64,000 bases of DNA from Anaeromyxobacter oryzae (GCF_023169945.1 NZ_AP025591.1:1076501-1140500), one strand, 5' to 3'. Shown: positions 18,034 through 28,147, counted from the stretch's first letter. Notes: a model not told the origin generated them from the letters alone. A program made the numbers and translations.

Positions 18034-20412
18034 ATGAGAACCATCGCGATCCTCGTCCTCGCCACGCTCGCGAGCGCCGCAGCCGCCGAGGAGCCGCCCG
18101 CCCGTCGCTGGCCTCGCGCCATCGAGCACGAGCAGGGCACGCTGCTCGTCTACCAGCCACAGCTCGAGAAGCTCGAGGGCGTGACGCTCTCGGGCCGGTC
18201 CGCCGTCTCGTGGCAGGCCAAGGGCGCGGGCGCCCCGGTGTTCGGCGTCTTCTGGTTCGACGCGCAGGTGCTCATCGACAAGGACCGCCGCGAGCTGCAG
18301 GTGGAGAAGGTCACGGTCACGAAGGTCCGCTTCCCGAACATCACGCCGGAGAAGGAGAAGGCGGTCGCGCAGATCATCGAGGCCGAGGTTCCGAGGTGGG
18401 ACGTGCACGGGAGCCTCGACGAGATCCAGGCCGCCATCGCGGTGACGCAGAAGGAGCGCGCGAGCGAGAAGGGGCTCGCCGTCGCGCCGCCGAAGCTCGT
18501 CTTCTCCTACGATCCCGCGGTGCTCCTCCTCTACGACGGGGAGCCCACGCTCCGGCCGCTCGAGCAGACCGGCCTCGAGCGGGTCGTGAACACGCCGCTC
18601 TTCGTGGTGCGCGATCCGGCGACCAAGCGCCTTTACCTCGGGGGCGGCAGCTTCTGGTACGAGGCGACGGATCCCAAGGGGCCCTGGACGCCGGTCGCGG
18701 CGCCCTCGCCCGCCGTGAAGGCGGTCTACGACAAGAATCCTCCGAAGCCGCCGCCGCAGCCGGCCGCGGAGGGCGACGAGGTCACGACGACGTCGGCGAA
18801 GACGCCCTCCAAGCCGGAAAAGCCGGAGAAGCCGCCCCGGATCGTCGTCGCGACCGTCCCGACCGAGCTCATCGTCTTCGACGGGAAGCCCAGCTACGCG
18901 CCGGTCGGGAAGGACGGCAACCTGCTCTACGCGGACAACTGCGACGGCAAGGTGCTCGTGCACGTGCCGACGAGCGAGACGTTCGTCCTCGTGTCGGGCC
19001 GCTGGTACAGGGCGGCCTCCTTCGAGGGGCCGTGGACCCCGGTGCGTCCGGACAAGCTCCCGGCGCCGTTCCGGTCCATCCCGCCGGACTCGCCCGTCGC
19101 CGACGTCCGCCCGTTCGTGAGCGGCACGCGCGAGGCGGACGACGCCATCGCGGACGCGCAGATCCCCCAGACCACCGCCGTGAAGCGCGACCAGAAGCTC
19201 GAGGTCACCTACGACGGCGAGCCGAAGTTCAAGGCCATCGAGGGGACGAAGCTCGCGTACGCGGTGAACACGCCGTTCTCGGTGATCCAGGACTCGGGCC
19301 AGTACTGGTGCTGCCACCAGGCCGTCTGGTACGTGTCGCCCGCGCCGAAGGGGCCCTGGACGGTGAGCGACAAGCGTCCGCCGTCCATCGACCAGGTCCC
19401 GCCGAGCGCGCCCGTCTACAACACGAAGTACGTCTACGTGTACCAGTCCACGCCCGAGGTCGTGTACGTGGGCTACGTCCCCGGCTACGTCGGCGCGTAC
19501 CCGTACTATGGCACCGTCGTCTACGGCACCGGGTTCTACTACCCACCGTACGTCGGGCCGGCCGTCTATTACCCGCAGCCCGCGACCTTCGGCATGCATG
19601 TCAGCTACAACCCGTGGACGGGCTGGGGCGTCGGCGTGAGCTACGGGACGCCGTTCTTCTCCGTCGGCGTCCACTTCGGCGGCGCCCCGTACCACGGGTA
19701 TTACGGCCCCGTCGGCTATCGCTACCCGCCCCGGCCACCGTACGGCTACCGCCCGCCGCCGCCGGGGTACCGGCCGCCTCCGGGCCGCTATCCGGGCTAC
19801 GGGGGAAGCTATCCCGGCACGCGGCCGCCGGCCGGCGGGGCCGGCGGTGTCGGCGGTGTGGGTGGGGTGGGTGGGGTCGGCGGCGCCGGTGGTGTGGGCG
19901 GCGTCGGTGGTGCCGGTGGCGTCGGCGGACCCGGTGGGCCGGGTGGTGCGCGCCCGGGCGGCCCGCCGTCAGCGTCGCAGCTGCCGTCCAACAACCTTTA
20001 CAACCGCCCGGAGAACGCGAAGCGGAACGCCCCGCGCTCGAGCACGGGCGACGTCCGTCAGCCGTCCGTCGCGAACCAGCCGAACAACGTCTACGGTGAC
20101 CGGAACGGCAACGTGTACCGCCAGAACCAGGGCGGCGGCTGGGACAAGAACACCAGCGGTGGATGGCAGCAGGCGGGCGCGTCGCCGCGGCAGGCCCCGG
20201 CGCAGGGCGGAGGCCCCTCCGCGGGGCAGTACGGTGGCGGAGGCGGCGCGCGCTCCGCGCCGGCGCAGGCGCAGGCGCAGGCGGCGCCACGTGGCGGGGG
20301 CGCCCCCGCCGGCCTGAGCTCCGACGCCGCCGCACGTGGCCGCAGCGGCGGCTACGGCGGTGGCGGGAGCCGCGGAGGCGGTGGGGGGCGCGGGGGCGGC
20401 GGCAGGAGATAG
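18034..20412 (+). CDS. Large exported Tyr/Pro/Gly-rich repeat protein
   Basis: ATG 18034 gives a 792-residue protein with a clean signal peptide (MRTIAILVLATLASAAAAEE). Residues about 150-470 hold three diverged repeats built on YDGxPxxxxxxGTxLxxAVNTxxxVxxxxGxxYxxxxxxWYxxxxPxGPW. Each probably forms a small beta domain. A Tyr/Val-rich stretch follows (about 470-570), then a Tyr-Pro-Gly region, a (GGV)n array at about 605-640 and a Gly/Arg/Gln-rich low-complexity C-terminus. Similar proteins are often labelled carbohydrate-binding or autotransporter-like without proof. It may be a surface or matrix protein. A longer upstream reading exists but lacks a signal peptide. Confidence 0.65.
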   Translation: MRTIAILVLATLASAAAAEEPPARRWPRAIEHEQGTLLVYQPQLEKLEGVTLSGRSAVSWQAKGAGAPVFGVFWFDAQVLIDKDRRELQVEKVTVTKVRFPNITPEKEKAVAQIIEAEVPRWDVHGSLDEIQAAIAVTQKERASEKGLAVAPPKLVFSYDPAVLLLYDGEPTLRPLEQTGLERVVNTPLFVVRDPATKRLYLGGGSFWYEATDPKGPWTPVAAPSPAVKAVYDKNPPKPPPQPAAEGDEVTTTSAKTPSKPEKPEKPPRIVVATVPTELIVFDGKPSYAPVGKDGNLLYADNCDGKVLVHVPTSETFVLVSGRWYRAASFEGPWTPVRPDKLPAPFRSIPPDSPVADVRPFVSGTREADDAIADAQIPQTTAVKRDQKLEVTYDGEPKFKAIEGTKLAYAVNTPFSVIQDSGQYWCCHQAVWYVSPAPKGPWTVSDKRPPSIDQVPPSAPVYNTKYVYVYQSTPEVVYVGYVPGYVGAYPYYGTVVYGTGFYYPPYVGPAVYYPQPATFGMHVSYNPWTGWGVGVSYGTPFFSVGVHFGGAPYHGYYGPVGYRYPPRPPYGYRPPPPGYRPPPGRYPGYGGSYPGTRPPAGGAGGVGGVGGVGGVGGAGGVGGVGGAGGVGGPGGPGGARPGGPPSASQLPSNNLYNRPENAKRNAPRSSTGDVRQPSVANQPNNVYGDRNGNVYRQNQGGGWDKNTSGGWQQAGASPRQAPAQGGGPSAGQYGGGGGARSAPAQAQAQAAPRGGGAPAGLSSDAAARGRSGGYGGGGSRGGGGGRGGGGRR
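19840..19955 (+). repeat. GGT/GGC-rich simple repeat coding for (Gly-Gly-Val/Ala)n
   Basis: Imperfect nine-base units (GGTGTCGGC, GGTGTGGGT, GGGGTCGGC and variants) run through this stretch and encode Gly-Gly-Val and Gly-Gly-Ala triplets. Such G-run arrays change length easily and may form quadruplexes, so the protein linker length probably varies between strains. Confidence 0.6.
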
Positions 20413-20631
20413 TTCGGGATCCGGCGCCGGACCTCCGCGCGACCGCCTTACCCGCCCCGAAGTGGCAGCCTCGTCGTCGCGGCCAGGCGCGAGCAGCGCG
20501 TCCTCTCCCCTGCGGCGCTGCGTGGGACGTTCGTCCAATCGACGCGCCCGCACCGTCGCGACATGGGTTGACCGACGTGGGGGAGCGGGCCGACGACCGA
20601 CCGAACCCCGCGAGCCGCGAGGAGGTCCGAC

Positions 20632-22116
20632 ATGCCGCTCGGCGCCGCCTGGCCCCGGAATCCGATCATCTACGAGGTGAACACCTGGGCGTGGCTGCGC
20701 GAGGTCGGCCTGCGCGCCGGCGGGAAGCGGGTCGCGCTGGGCGCCGTCCCCGACGCGGAGTGGGACGCGCTCGCGGGGTGGAAGCCGGACGCGGTGTGGC
20801 TCATGGGCGTCTGGGAGCGGAGCCCGGAGGGGCGGCGCATCGCGCTCGCGAACGAGGAGCTCGTCCGCTCCTTCCACGAGGCGCTGCCCGACCTGCGGCC
20901 GGACGACGACATCGTCGGGTCGCCTTACTGCATCCGTGGATATGCCGTCGACGCGCGGCTCGGCGGTCCGGCCGGGCTCGCGAAGGCGCGGGCGCAGCTC
21001 GCGCAGCGCGGCATCCGGCTCGTCCTCGACCTCGTGCCGAACCACGTCGCGCCCGACCATCCCTGGACGCGCGAGGCGCCGGAGTACTTCGTCCGCGGCG
21101 GCGAGGACGAGGCGGCGCGCTCGCCGGAGGCGTTCCTCCGGGTCGGCGGCGCGGTGCTCGCGCGCGGCCGCGACCCGTACTTCCCGCCGTGGCCTGACGT
21201 CGTGCAGCTCGACGCGTTCTCCCCGGGCTACCGGAACGCGCTCACGAGCACGCTCTCGGAGATCGCCGGTCAGTGCGACGCCGTCCGGGCGGACATGGCC
21301 ATGCTGCTCGTGAACCGCGTCTTCGCCCGGACCTGGGGCGCACGAGTCGGGCCGGCGCCCGCCACGGAGCTCTGGAAGGAGGTCCTCGCCGAGGTGCGGC
21401 GGCGGAGCCCCGGGTTCCGCTTCCTCGCCGAGGCGTACTGGGAGATGGAGTGGGAGCTGCAGCAGCTCGGCTTCGACTTCTGTTACGACAAGCGGCTCTA
21501 CGACCGGATGGTGGAGGGCTCGGGCGAGGGCGTCATGCAGCACCTCCGCGCCGGGCTCGACTACCAGGAGCGGCTCGTCCGCTTCATCGAGAACCACGAC
21601 GAGCCGCGCGCAGCGGCCGCGCTCGGGCCGCGCTCGCGCGCCGCCGCGGTGGCCGTCGCGACGCTTCCCGGCGCGCGCCTCTTCCACGAGGGTCAGTTCG
21701 AGGGGCGCAAGGTCCGCCTGCCGGTGTTCCTCGCCCGCCGCCCCGAGGAGCCGGTGGCCCCCGCCCTCCCTGGCTTCTACCGGAAGCTCCTCGCCGAGGC
21801 CGCGCACCCCGTGTACCGGGAGGGCGCCTTCGCGACCTGCGAGCTCCACGGCTGGGAGGACAACCGCTCGTACCGGAACCTCGCCGCCTGGTGCTGGAAG
21901 CTCGGCGACGAGCGGCGGCTCGTGGTCGTGAACCTCGGGCCGGCGCGATCGCAGGCCCTGGTGCGCGTGCCCTGGCCCGAGGTCGCCGGCAGGAGCTGGC
22001 GGCTGGAGGACGCGTTGGACGGCACGGCGTTCGACCGTGCCGGGGCGGACCTGGCCGGGCCGGGCCTCTTCGTCGATCTCGAGGCGGGCGCATGGCACCT
22101 CGTCACGCTCCGCTGA
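20632..22116 (+). CDS. GH13-family alpha-amylase-like glycosidase
   Basis: A 494-residue cytoplasmic enzyme of the alpha-amylase superfamily. Conserved regions are DLVPNHVAPDHPW (region I), CDAVRADMAM with the nucleophile Asp near residue 221 (region II), FLAEAYWEMEW with the acid/base Glu near residue 267 (region III), and ENHDEPR with the stabilising Asp near residue 323 (region IV). The C-terminal beta domain is short. Region II reads VRADMA rather than the common FRxD(A/V), a variation found in atypical family members. There is no signal peptide. The ATG has a GAGGAGG ribosome-binding site. Substrate is not clear. Confidence 0.85.
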   Translation: MPLGAAWPRNPIIYEVNTWAWLREVGLRAGGKRVALGAVPDAEWDALAGWKPDAVWLMGVWERSPEGRRIALANEELVRSFHEALPDLRPDDDIVGSPYCIRGYAVDARLGGPAGLAKARAQLAQRGIRLVLDLVPNHVAPDHPWTREAPEYFVRGGEDEAARSPEAFLRVGGAVLARGRDPYFPPWPDVVQLDAFSPGYRNALTSTLSEIAGQCDAVRADMAMLLVNRVFARTWGARVGPAPATELWKEVLAEVRRRSPGFRFLAEAYWEMEWELQQLGFDFCYDKRLYDRMVEGSGEGVMQHLRAGLDYQERLVRFIENHDEPRAAAALGPRSRAAAVAVATLPGARLFHEGQFEGRKVRLPVFLARRPEEPVAPALPGFYRKLLAEAAHPVYREGAFATCELHGWEDNRSYRNLAAWCWKLGDERRLVVVNLGPARSQALVRVPWPEVAGRSWRLEDALDGTAFDRAGADLAGPGLFVDLEAGAWHLVTLR

Positions 22117-22238
22117 TCGATTCGCGCCGCGGGGCCGGCAGCCGCACCCCGCCCGGGTCCTCCTCGGACCAAGGTCCACTCGATCGCCCGACGTCACCGC
22201 CGGAGACTCGGCGCCAGGGTCGCAACAGAGAGGATCAC

Positions 22239-23522
22239 ATGTCGCCGACGAAGAGTCGCTCCGCGTCCGCCGATCCGAAGCGTTCGATCCCCTTTCACGC
22301 CGCGCTCGCCGTCGCCCTGCTCGCCGCGTCATGCGGGAAGAAGGAGGCGCCGGCACCACCGCCTGTGCCGGAGGTCACGGTCACGGAGGTGATCCAGCGC
22401 GACGTACCGATCGGCGCGGAGCTCACCGCGACGCTGCGCGGCTACGAGGACGTCGAGATCCGCGCGCGCGTCGAGGGCTACCTCCGCTCGGTCGACTACC
22501 GGGAGGGGTTCGAGGTCAAGAAGGGGCAGCTCCTCTTCACGATCGACGATCAGCCCTACCGCGCGAAGCTCGCGGAGACGAAGGGAGAGCTCGCGCGCGC
22601 CGAGTCCGCGCTCGCGAAGACGGACCTCGACGTGGCGCGGTTCAAGCCGCTCGCCGCCCAGCGCGCGATCAGCCAGGCGGAGCTCGACAACGCCATCGCG
22701 GCCCAGCGCTCCGCGCGCGCCGTGGTGGACGCGGCCAAGGCGCTCGTGGAGAACGCCAAGCTCGACCTCGGCTACTGCCGCATCACCTCGCCGGTCGCCG
22801 GCCTCGCCGGCCAGGCGCAGCGCAAGGTCGGAGACCTCGTCGGCAAGGGCGAGGCCACCCTCCTCACCACCATCTCGTCCATCGACCCGATCCGGGTGAG
22901 CGTGAACATCCCGGAGGCGCTGTATCTCAAGTTCGCGAGCTCGCTTCCGAGGACGGACGCCCCCGCGCCGAAGGGCACGCCCGTCAAGGGCCCAGGCGCC
23001 GAGCTCGTGCTCGCGGACGGGTCGGTGTTCCCGGAGCGCGGCCACATCGTCCTCGTCGACCGCGCCGTCGATCCCCAGACCGGAACCCTCCGCGCCGACC
23101 TCGCGTTCCGGAATCCGAGCAAGCTCCTCCGCCCCGGGCTCTACGGCAAGGTGCGGTACGCGGCCGAGCGGCGTACCGGCGCGCTCCTCGTCCCGCAGCG
23201 CGCGGTCGTGGAGGTGCAGGGGCAGTACTCGGTGGTGGTCGTGAACGCGGAGGGCAAGGCCGAGACGCGCAAGGTGAAGGTGGGCCCGCGCGTGGGCAGC
23301 CTCTGGATCCTCGAGGAGGGCGTGAAGCCCGGGGAGAAGGTCATCGTGGAGGGGGCGCGCCGGGTCGTCGACGGAATGCCCGTGAAGGCGACGACCGTCC
23401 CGGCGGAGGCGGCGCCCACCGCGGCGGCACCCGCTCCCGCCGCGCCCACCGCGGCCGGCGGCGCGGGCACCCAGCCGGCCTCGACGGGCGGCGGGCAGGG
23501 GCCGACCTCGCAGGCGAGGTGA
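22239..23522 (+). CDS. RND efflux periplasmic adaptor (AcrA/MexA type)
   Basis: ATG 22239 with AGAGAGG upstream gives a 427-residue lipoprotein. The lipobox LLAASC (Cys near residue 30) would anchor it in the inner membrane. Typical adaptor parts follow: a beta-barrel/lipoyl half (RVEGYLRSVDYREGFEVKKGQLLFTID), an alpha-helical hairpin (about residues 110-175), the second lipoyl half (GYCRITSPVAGLAG), and a membrane-proximal domain (NPSKLLRPGLYGKVR). A Pro/Ala/Gly-rich tail ends it. It links the RND pump (3 bp downstream) to the outer-membrane channel encoded after that. Confidence 0.93.
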   Translation: MSPTKSRSASADPKRSIPFHAALAVALLAASCGKKEAPAPPPVPEVTVTEVIQRDVPIGAELTATLRGYEDVEIRARVEGYLRSVDYREGFEVKKGQLLFTIDDQPYRAKLAETKGELARAESALAKTDLDVARFKPLAAQRAISQAELDNAIAAQRSARAVVDAAKALVENAKLDLGYCRITSPVAGLAGQAQRKVGDLVGKGEATLLTTISSIDPIRVSVNIPEALYLKFASSLPRTDAPAPKGTPVKGPGAELVLADGSVFPERGHIVLVDRAVDPQTGTLRADLAFRNPSKLLRPGLYGKVRYAAERRTGALLVPQRAVVEVQGQYSVVVVNAEGKAETRKVKVGPRVGSLWILEEGVKPGEKVIVEGARRVVDGMPVKATTVPAEAAPTAAAPAPAAPTAAGGAGTQPASTGGGQGPTSQAR

Positions 23523-23525
23523 GCC

Positions 23526-26500
23526 ATGGGCAACTTCTTCATCCGCCGCCCGATCGTGGCGATGGTGATCTCCATCGTCACCGTGATCGTGGGCCTCGTG
23601 TCGCTCTCGCGCCTGCCCATCGCGCAGTACCCGGAGATCACCCCGCCGCTCATCCAGGTCACGACGACCTACATCGGCGCGAGCGCGCTCGACGTGGAGC
23701 AGTCCGTCGCGACGCCCATCGAGCAGCAGGTGAACGGCGTCGAGCGGTCCATCTACCTCAAGTCGACGAACGCGAACGACGGCACCCTGAAGCTCGAGGT
23801 GTCGTTCGAGGTGGGGTCGGACCTCGACATCTCGAACGTCCTCACCCAGAACCGCGTGTCGCAGGCGACCCCGTCGCTGCCCACCGACGTGAAGAACTAC
23901 GGCGTGAGCGTGAAGAAGTCGCTGTCCTTCCCGCTCATGCTCGTGACGCTGACCTCGCCGTCCGGCACGTACGACTCGAACTTCCTCTCGAACTACGCGC
24001 TCATCAACATCAACGACCAGCTCGCGCGCATCAGCGGGGTCGGGCAGGTGACGCTGTTCGGCGGGTCGGACTACGCGATGCGGATCTGGGTCCGCCCGGA
24101 CAGGCTCCAGAGGCTCGGGCTCACCGTCATCGACCTCGTGAACGCGGTGAAGTCGCAGAACCTGCTCCAGCCCTCCGGGCAGATCGGCGGGCCGCCCGCG
24201 CCGAAGGGGACCGAGTTCACGTACCAGGTCAAGACGCAGGGGCGCCTCCTCACCCCGGAGGAGTTCGCGCACATCATCGTCCGCGCGAACCCGGACGGCT
24301 CGGTGGTCCGGCTCGGCGACGTCGCGCGCCTCGACCTCGGCTCGGTCCTCTACAACGCGGTGGGCCGCCTCAACGGGAAGTCGGCCGCGGTCATCGCCAT
24401 CTACCAGATCCCCGGCTCGAACGCGCTCGAGGTCCAGAAGGCGGTGCGGAAGACGATGGCCGAGGTCCAGGGGCGCTTCCCGGCGGGCATCGAGCAGAAG
24501 GTGACGCTCGACACCACCGCCGCCATCACCGCCGGCATCGACGAGATCATCACCACGCTGTTCGAGGCGGTGGTGCTCGTCATCATCGTGGTGTTCATCT
24601 TCCTTCAGAACTGGCGCGCCACCCTCATCCCGCTGCTCACCGTGCCGGTGTCGCTCCTCGGCACCTTCATGGTGTTCCCGCTCCTCGGCTTCTCGGTGAA
24701 CACGCTGTCGCTCCTCGGCCTCGTGCTCGCCATCGGCATCGTGGTGGACGACGCGATCGTGGTGGTCGAGGCGGTGATGCACCACATCGAGCAGGGGAAG
24801 TCTCCGAAGGAGGCGACCGCCGAGGCGATGCGGCAGGTCTCGGGGCCGGTCATCGCCATCGCCCTCGTGCTCACTGCGGTCTTCGTGCCGGTCGCGTTCA
24901 TCAGCGGCATCAGCGGCCGCCTCTACCAGCAGTTCGCGATCACCATCGCGATCTCGGTGATCTTCTCGGCCATCAACGCGCTGACCCTCTCCCCGGCCCT
25001 CTCCTCGCTCATCCTGAAGCCGAAGAGCGGGAAGCGCTCGCTGCTGCAGCCGTTCTACGGCTGGTTCAACCGGATGTTCGGCCGGTTCACGGACGGGTAC
25101 CTGTCGCTCACCGGGATCCTCGTCCGGAAGGCGTTCCGGAGCGCGCTCCTCGTCGCGGTCGTGACGGTGCTCGCGGTGGTGGTGGCGCGGCGCATCCCGG
25201 GCGGCTTCGTGCCGGACGAGGACAACGGCTACTTCTTCGCGAACATCCAGCTTCCCGACGCGGCGTCGCTCGAGCGGACCGACGCGGTCTCGAAGAAGGT
25301 GGAGGCCCTCATCGGGAAGGCGCCGGGCGTCGAGTACGTCACCACGATCTCCGGCTACTCGCTCGTCTCGGGCGCCTACGCCTCGAACACCGCCTTCCTC
25401 TTCGTCTCGCTGAAGCCCTGGGAGGAGCGGAAGGCCAAGGAGGAGCACGCCTTCGCGCTCATGGCCGCGCTCAACCGCGAGCTCGCCGCGAAGGTCCCCG
25501 AGGCGATCGCGGTCACCTTCGGTCCCCCGCCGATCATCGGCCTCGGGTCCGGCTCGGGCTTCACGATCATGCTGCAGGACCGGAGCGGCGGGTCCCCCGA
25601 GTTCCTCGCGGACAACGTCGAGAAGTTCCTCGCCGCCGCGCGGAAGCGGCCGGAGATCGGGTCGGCGCGCACCACCTTCCGGGCCGCCGTCCCGCAGATC
25701 TTCGCCGACATCGACCGCGACAAGGTCACGAAGCTCGGGGTGCCCGTCACCGACGTGAACTCCACGCTCGGCGCGCTGCTCGGCGGCACCTACGTCAACG
25801 ACTTCAACCGGTTCGGCCGGACGTACAAGGTGTACCTGCAGGCCGAGCCCGAGTACCGCGGCGACGTGAAGGGCCTCGGGCTGTTCTCGGTCCGGACCGC
25901 CAGCGGCGGCACCGTCCCGCTCGACACCCTCCTCGCGACCCGGTCCGCGGCCGGCCCCGAGTTCACGAACCGCTTCAACCTCTACCGGGCCGCGGAGGTC
26001 ACCGGCCAGCCGGCGGAGGGCTTCAGCTCGTCCCAGGCCCTCGCCGCGCTCGAGGAGACCGCGAAGCAGGTGCTGCCGCCCGAGATGGGCTACCAGTGGT
26101 CCAACGTCTCGTACCAGGAGAAGCAGGCGGAGGGCACGGCCGGCCTGGTGTTCGTGTTCGCGATCGTGCTCGTGTTCCTCGTCCTCGCGGCGCAGTACGA
26201 GAGCTGGTCGCTGCCCCTGAGCGTGCTGCTCGGGACGCCGTTCGCCGCGTTCGGCGCCTTCCTGGGGCTCTACCTCGCGCGGCTCACCAGCCCGGCGTAC
26301 GTGACGAACGTCTTCGCCCAGATCGGCCTGGTGATGCTGGTCGGCCTCGCCGCGAAGAACGCGATCCTCATCGTCGAGTTCGCGAAGGAGGCGCGCGAGA
26401 AGGAGGGGCTCGGCTACATCGAGGCGGCCATGGAGGCCGCGAAGCTCCGCCTCCGGCCCATCCTCATGACGGCGTTCGCCTTCATCCTCGGGGTCGTGCC

Positions 26501-26714
26501 GCTCGTGCGCGCCGCGGGCGCCGGCGCGGAGGGGCGAAAGGTGATGGGGATGGCGGTGTTCGCGGGCATGCTCATCGCGACCATCCTCGGCGTCGTCCTC
26601 GTCCCCGTGCTGTTCGTCGTCGTCGAGCGGCTCTTCGGGAAGAAGGGCAAGGGAGGAGCGCCCGCCGAGGCGGCCGCGCCCGAGCCGCGCAAGGCGGCGG
26701 GAGGCAACCCGTGA
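23526..26714 (+). CDS. RND multidrug efflux pump, HAE1 (AcrB/MexB) family
   Basis: A 1062-residue inner-membrane transporter of the usual AcrB length. It starts MGNFFIRRPIVAMVISI, with the first membrane helix, and has the two large periplasmic loops and 12 membrane helices. Proton-relay residues are seen in LGLVLAIGIVVDDAIVVVE (the Asp pair in helix 4) and GLAAKNAILIVEFAKE (Lys in helix 10). It exports hydrophobic drugs, solvents or bile-like compounds using the proton gradient. It sits 3 bp after the adaptor, and its stop overlaps the GTG start of the channel gene, so the three are one operon. Confidence 0.95.
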   Translation: MGNFFIRRPIVAMVISIVTVIVGLVSLSRLPIAQYPEITPPLIQVTTTYIGASALDVEQSVATPIEQQVNGVERSIYLKSTNANDGTLKLEVSFEVGSDLDISNVLTQNRVSQATPSLPTDVKNYGVSVKKSLSFPLMLVTLTSPSGTYDSNFLSNYALININDQLARISGVGQVTLFGGSDYAMRIWVRPDRLQRLGLTVIDLVNAVKSQNLLQPSGQIGGPPAPKGTEFTYQVKTQGRLLTPEEFAHIIVRANPDGSVVRLGDVARLDLGSVLYNAVGRLNGKSAAVIAIYQIPGSNALEVQKAVRKTMAEVQGRFPAGIEQKVTLDTTAAITAGIDEIITTLFEAVVLVIIVVFIFLQNWRATLIPLLTVPVSLLGTFMVFPLLGFSVNTLSLLGLVLAIGIVVDDAIVVVEAVMHHIEQGKSPKEATAEAMRQVSGPVIAIALVLTAVFVPVAFISGISGRLYQQFAITIAISVIFSAINALTLSPALSSLILKPKSGKRSLLQPFYGWFNRMFGRFTDGYLSLTGILVRKAFRSALLVAVVTVLAVVVARRIPGGFVPDEDNGYFFANIQLPDAASLERTDAVSKKVEALIGKAPGVEYVTTISGYSLVSGAYASNTAFLFVSLKPWEERKAKEEHAFALMAALNRELAAKVPEAIAVTFGPPPIIGLGSGSGFTIMLQDRSGGSPEFLADNVEKFLAAARKRPEIGSARTTFRAAVPQIFADIDRDKVTKLGVPVTDVNSTLGALLGGTYVNDFNRFGRTYKVYLQAEPEYRGDVKGLGLFSVRTASGGTVPLDTLLATRSAAGPEFTNRFNLYRAAEVTGQPAEGFSSSQALAALEETAKQVLPPEMGYQWSNVSYQEKQAEGTAGLVFVFAIVLVFLVLAAQYESWSLPLSVLLGTPFAAFGAFLGLYLARLTSPAYVTNVFAQIGLVMLVGLAAKNAILIVEFAKEAREKEGLGYIEAAMEAAKLRLRPILMTAFAFILGVVPLVRAAGAGAEGRKVMGMAVFAGMLIATILGVVLVPVLFVVVERLFGKKGKGGAPAEAAAPEPRKAAGGNP

Positions 26715-28147
26715 ACCGCACCGCGCTCGTCGCCGCCGCCCTCGCCGCCGCGGGCTGCTCGTTCGCCCCGGCCTACCGCCGGCCCGACGCCGGCGTCCCC
26801 GCCGAGTACCGGCTCGCGAGGCCCGGCGAGGCGAACTCGATCGCCGATCTGCCGTGGTGGCAGGTCTTCAGCGACCCCGTGCTCCAGGAGCTGATCGCGG
26901 AGGCGCTCGCCGCGAACCAGGACCTCGCGCTCGCGACGGCGCGGGTGGCCGAGTTCCGCGCCAACGCCGGGATCGCCCGGGCGGATCTCTTCCCCCAGCT
27001 CGCGGCGCAGGCGACCGGCGGCTACGGCCAGCCGATCTCCGACAAGGTCCTCGAGGGCAAGCCCCGGGCGCACTACTCGGTCGACGCGTCGGTCTTCTGG
27101 GAGCTCGACATCTGGGGCCGGGTGCGGAACGGGCGCGACGCGGCGATCGCGGACCTCCTCGCCACCGAGGACGGGCGGCACGCGGTGGTGCTGTCGCTCG
27201 TCTCCGGCGTGGCGCAGGCGTACCTGGAGCTGCGCGCGCTCGATCTCCAGCTCGAGATCGCGCGGTCGAACGCCGAGACGCGGCGCGGGACGCTGCAGCT
27301 GTTCGAGGCGCGGGGGCAGGGGGGCATCGCGTCGGACCTCGAGGTGAACCAGGCCCGCGCCGACCTGGCGGTCACGCTGGCGGCGATCCCGCAGACCGAG
27401 ATGCTCATCTGGATGAAGGAGCACGAGCTGTGCGTGCTGCTCGGGCGGGCGCCCGGGTCCATCAAGCGCGGCACCGCCCTCGCCGACCTTCCGGAGCCGC
27501 CCGAGCTGCCCGCCGGCGTCCCGGCCCAGCTGCTCGAGCGCCGCCCGGACGTGCTCGCCGCCGAGCAGAACATCATCGCGGCGGGCAAGCGCGTCGGCGT
27601 CGCCGTGGCGGAGCGCCTTCCGACGCTGTCGCTCTCCGGGTTCATCGGGCTGCAGGCCCGGAACATCAACGACGTCTTCGACCCGTCGGCGCTGGCGTGG
27701 GACACGGCGGGGAGCCTGTTCGCGCCGATCTTCCAGGGCGGCCGCCTCAAGTCGGCGGAGGAGGCTGCGCGGGCCCGCCTCGAGCAGTCGGTGGCGGCCT
27801 ACCGCAAGACGGTCGAGGTCGCGCTCCAGGAGGTGGCCGACGCGTCGGCCGGCGTGCTGAAGCTGCGCGACGTGCGCGCCGCCTTCCAGACCCAGGTCAC
27901 GGCCACCACGGCGGCCTCGACCCTGGCGATGGCCCGGTACCAGGGGGGCGTCTCGAGCTACCTCGAGGTGCTCGACGCCCAGCGGCAGCAGTTCGACGCG
28001 CAGCTCAGCCTCGCGAACGCGATGCGCGACGAGCTCACGTCGCTGGTCCTGCTGTACCGCGCGCTGGGCGGCGGCTGGCGTCAGGAGGCCCCGCCTCCCC
28101 CGCCCCAGGAACCACCGCCCCCCCCGCCGGGGACGCTGAAGCAGTGA
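26711..28147 (+). CDS. RND outer-membrane channel lipoprotein (OprM/NodT family)
   Basis: The GTG at 26711 overlaps the pump stop (GTGA). The 478-residue product has a short lipoprotein signal (lipobox AAAGCS), the conserved WWxVFxDPxLQELIxEALAxNxDL start of TolC-like channels, and two related halves, each with the long helical pairs of the family (ARxAEFRANAGIARADLFPQ; ERRPDVLAAEQNIIAAG). The C-terminus is an unusual Pro-rich tail (PPPPPQEPPPPPPG). It completes the tripartite efflux system. Confidence 0.93.
   Translation: MNRTALVAAALAAAGCSFAPAYRRPDAGVPAEYRLARPGEANSIADLPWWQVFSDPVLQELIAEALAANQDLALATARVAEFRANAGIARADLFPQLAAQATGGYGQPISDKVLEGKPRAHYSVDASVFWELDIWGRVRNGRDAAIADLLATEDGRHAVVLSLVSGVAQAYLELRALDLQLEIARSNAETRRGTLQLFEARGQGGIASDLEVNQARADLAVTLAAIPQTEMLIWMKEHELCVLLGRAPGSIKRGTALADLPEPPELPAGVPAQLLERRPDVLAAEQNIIAAGKRVGVAVAERLPTLSLSGFIGLQARNINDVFDPSALAWDTAGSLFAPIFQGGRLKSAEEAARARLEQSVAAYRKTVEVALQEVADASAGVLKLRDVRAAFQTQVTATTAASTLAMARYQGGVSSYLEVLDAQRQQFDAQLSLANAMRDELTSLVLLYRALGGGWRQEAPPPPPQEPPPPPPGTLKQ

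Noticed and set aside
19840..19955. G-rich array as a CRISPR or regulatory repeat
   Set aside because: Units are 9 bp, in frame, and encode a Gly-Val linker; there are no spacers.
22037..26710. Long plus-strand ORF running from the GH13 end to the channel gene
   Set aside because: The part before 26711 is Arg/Gly-rich shadow sequence; real genes (adaptor, pump) occupy another frame. Only 26711-28147 is coding.
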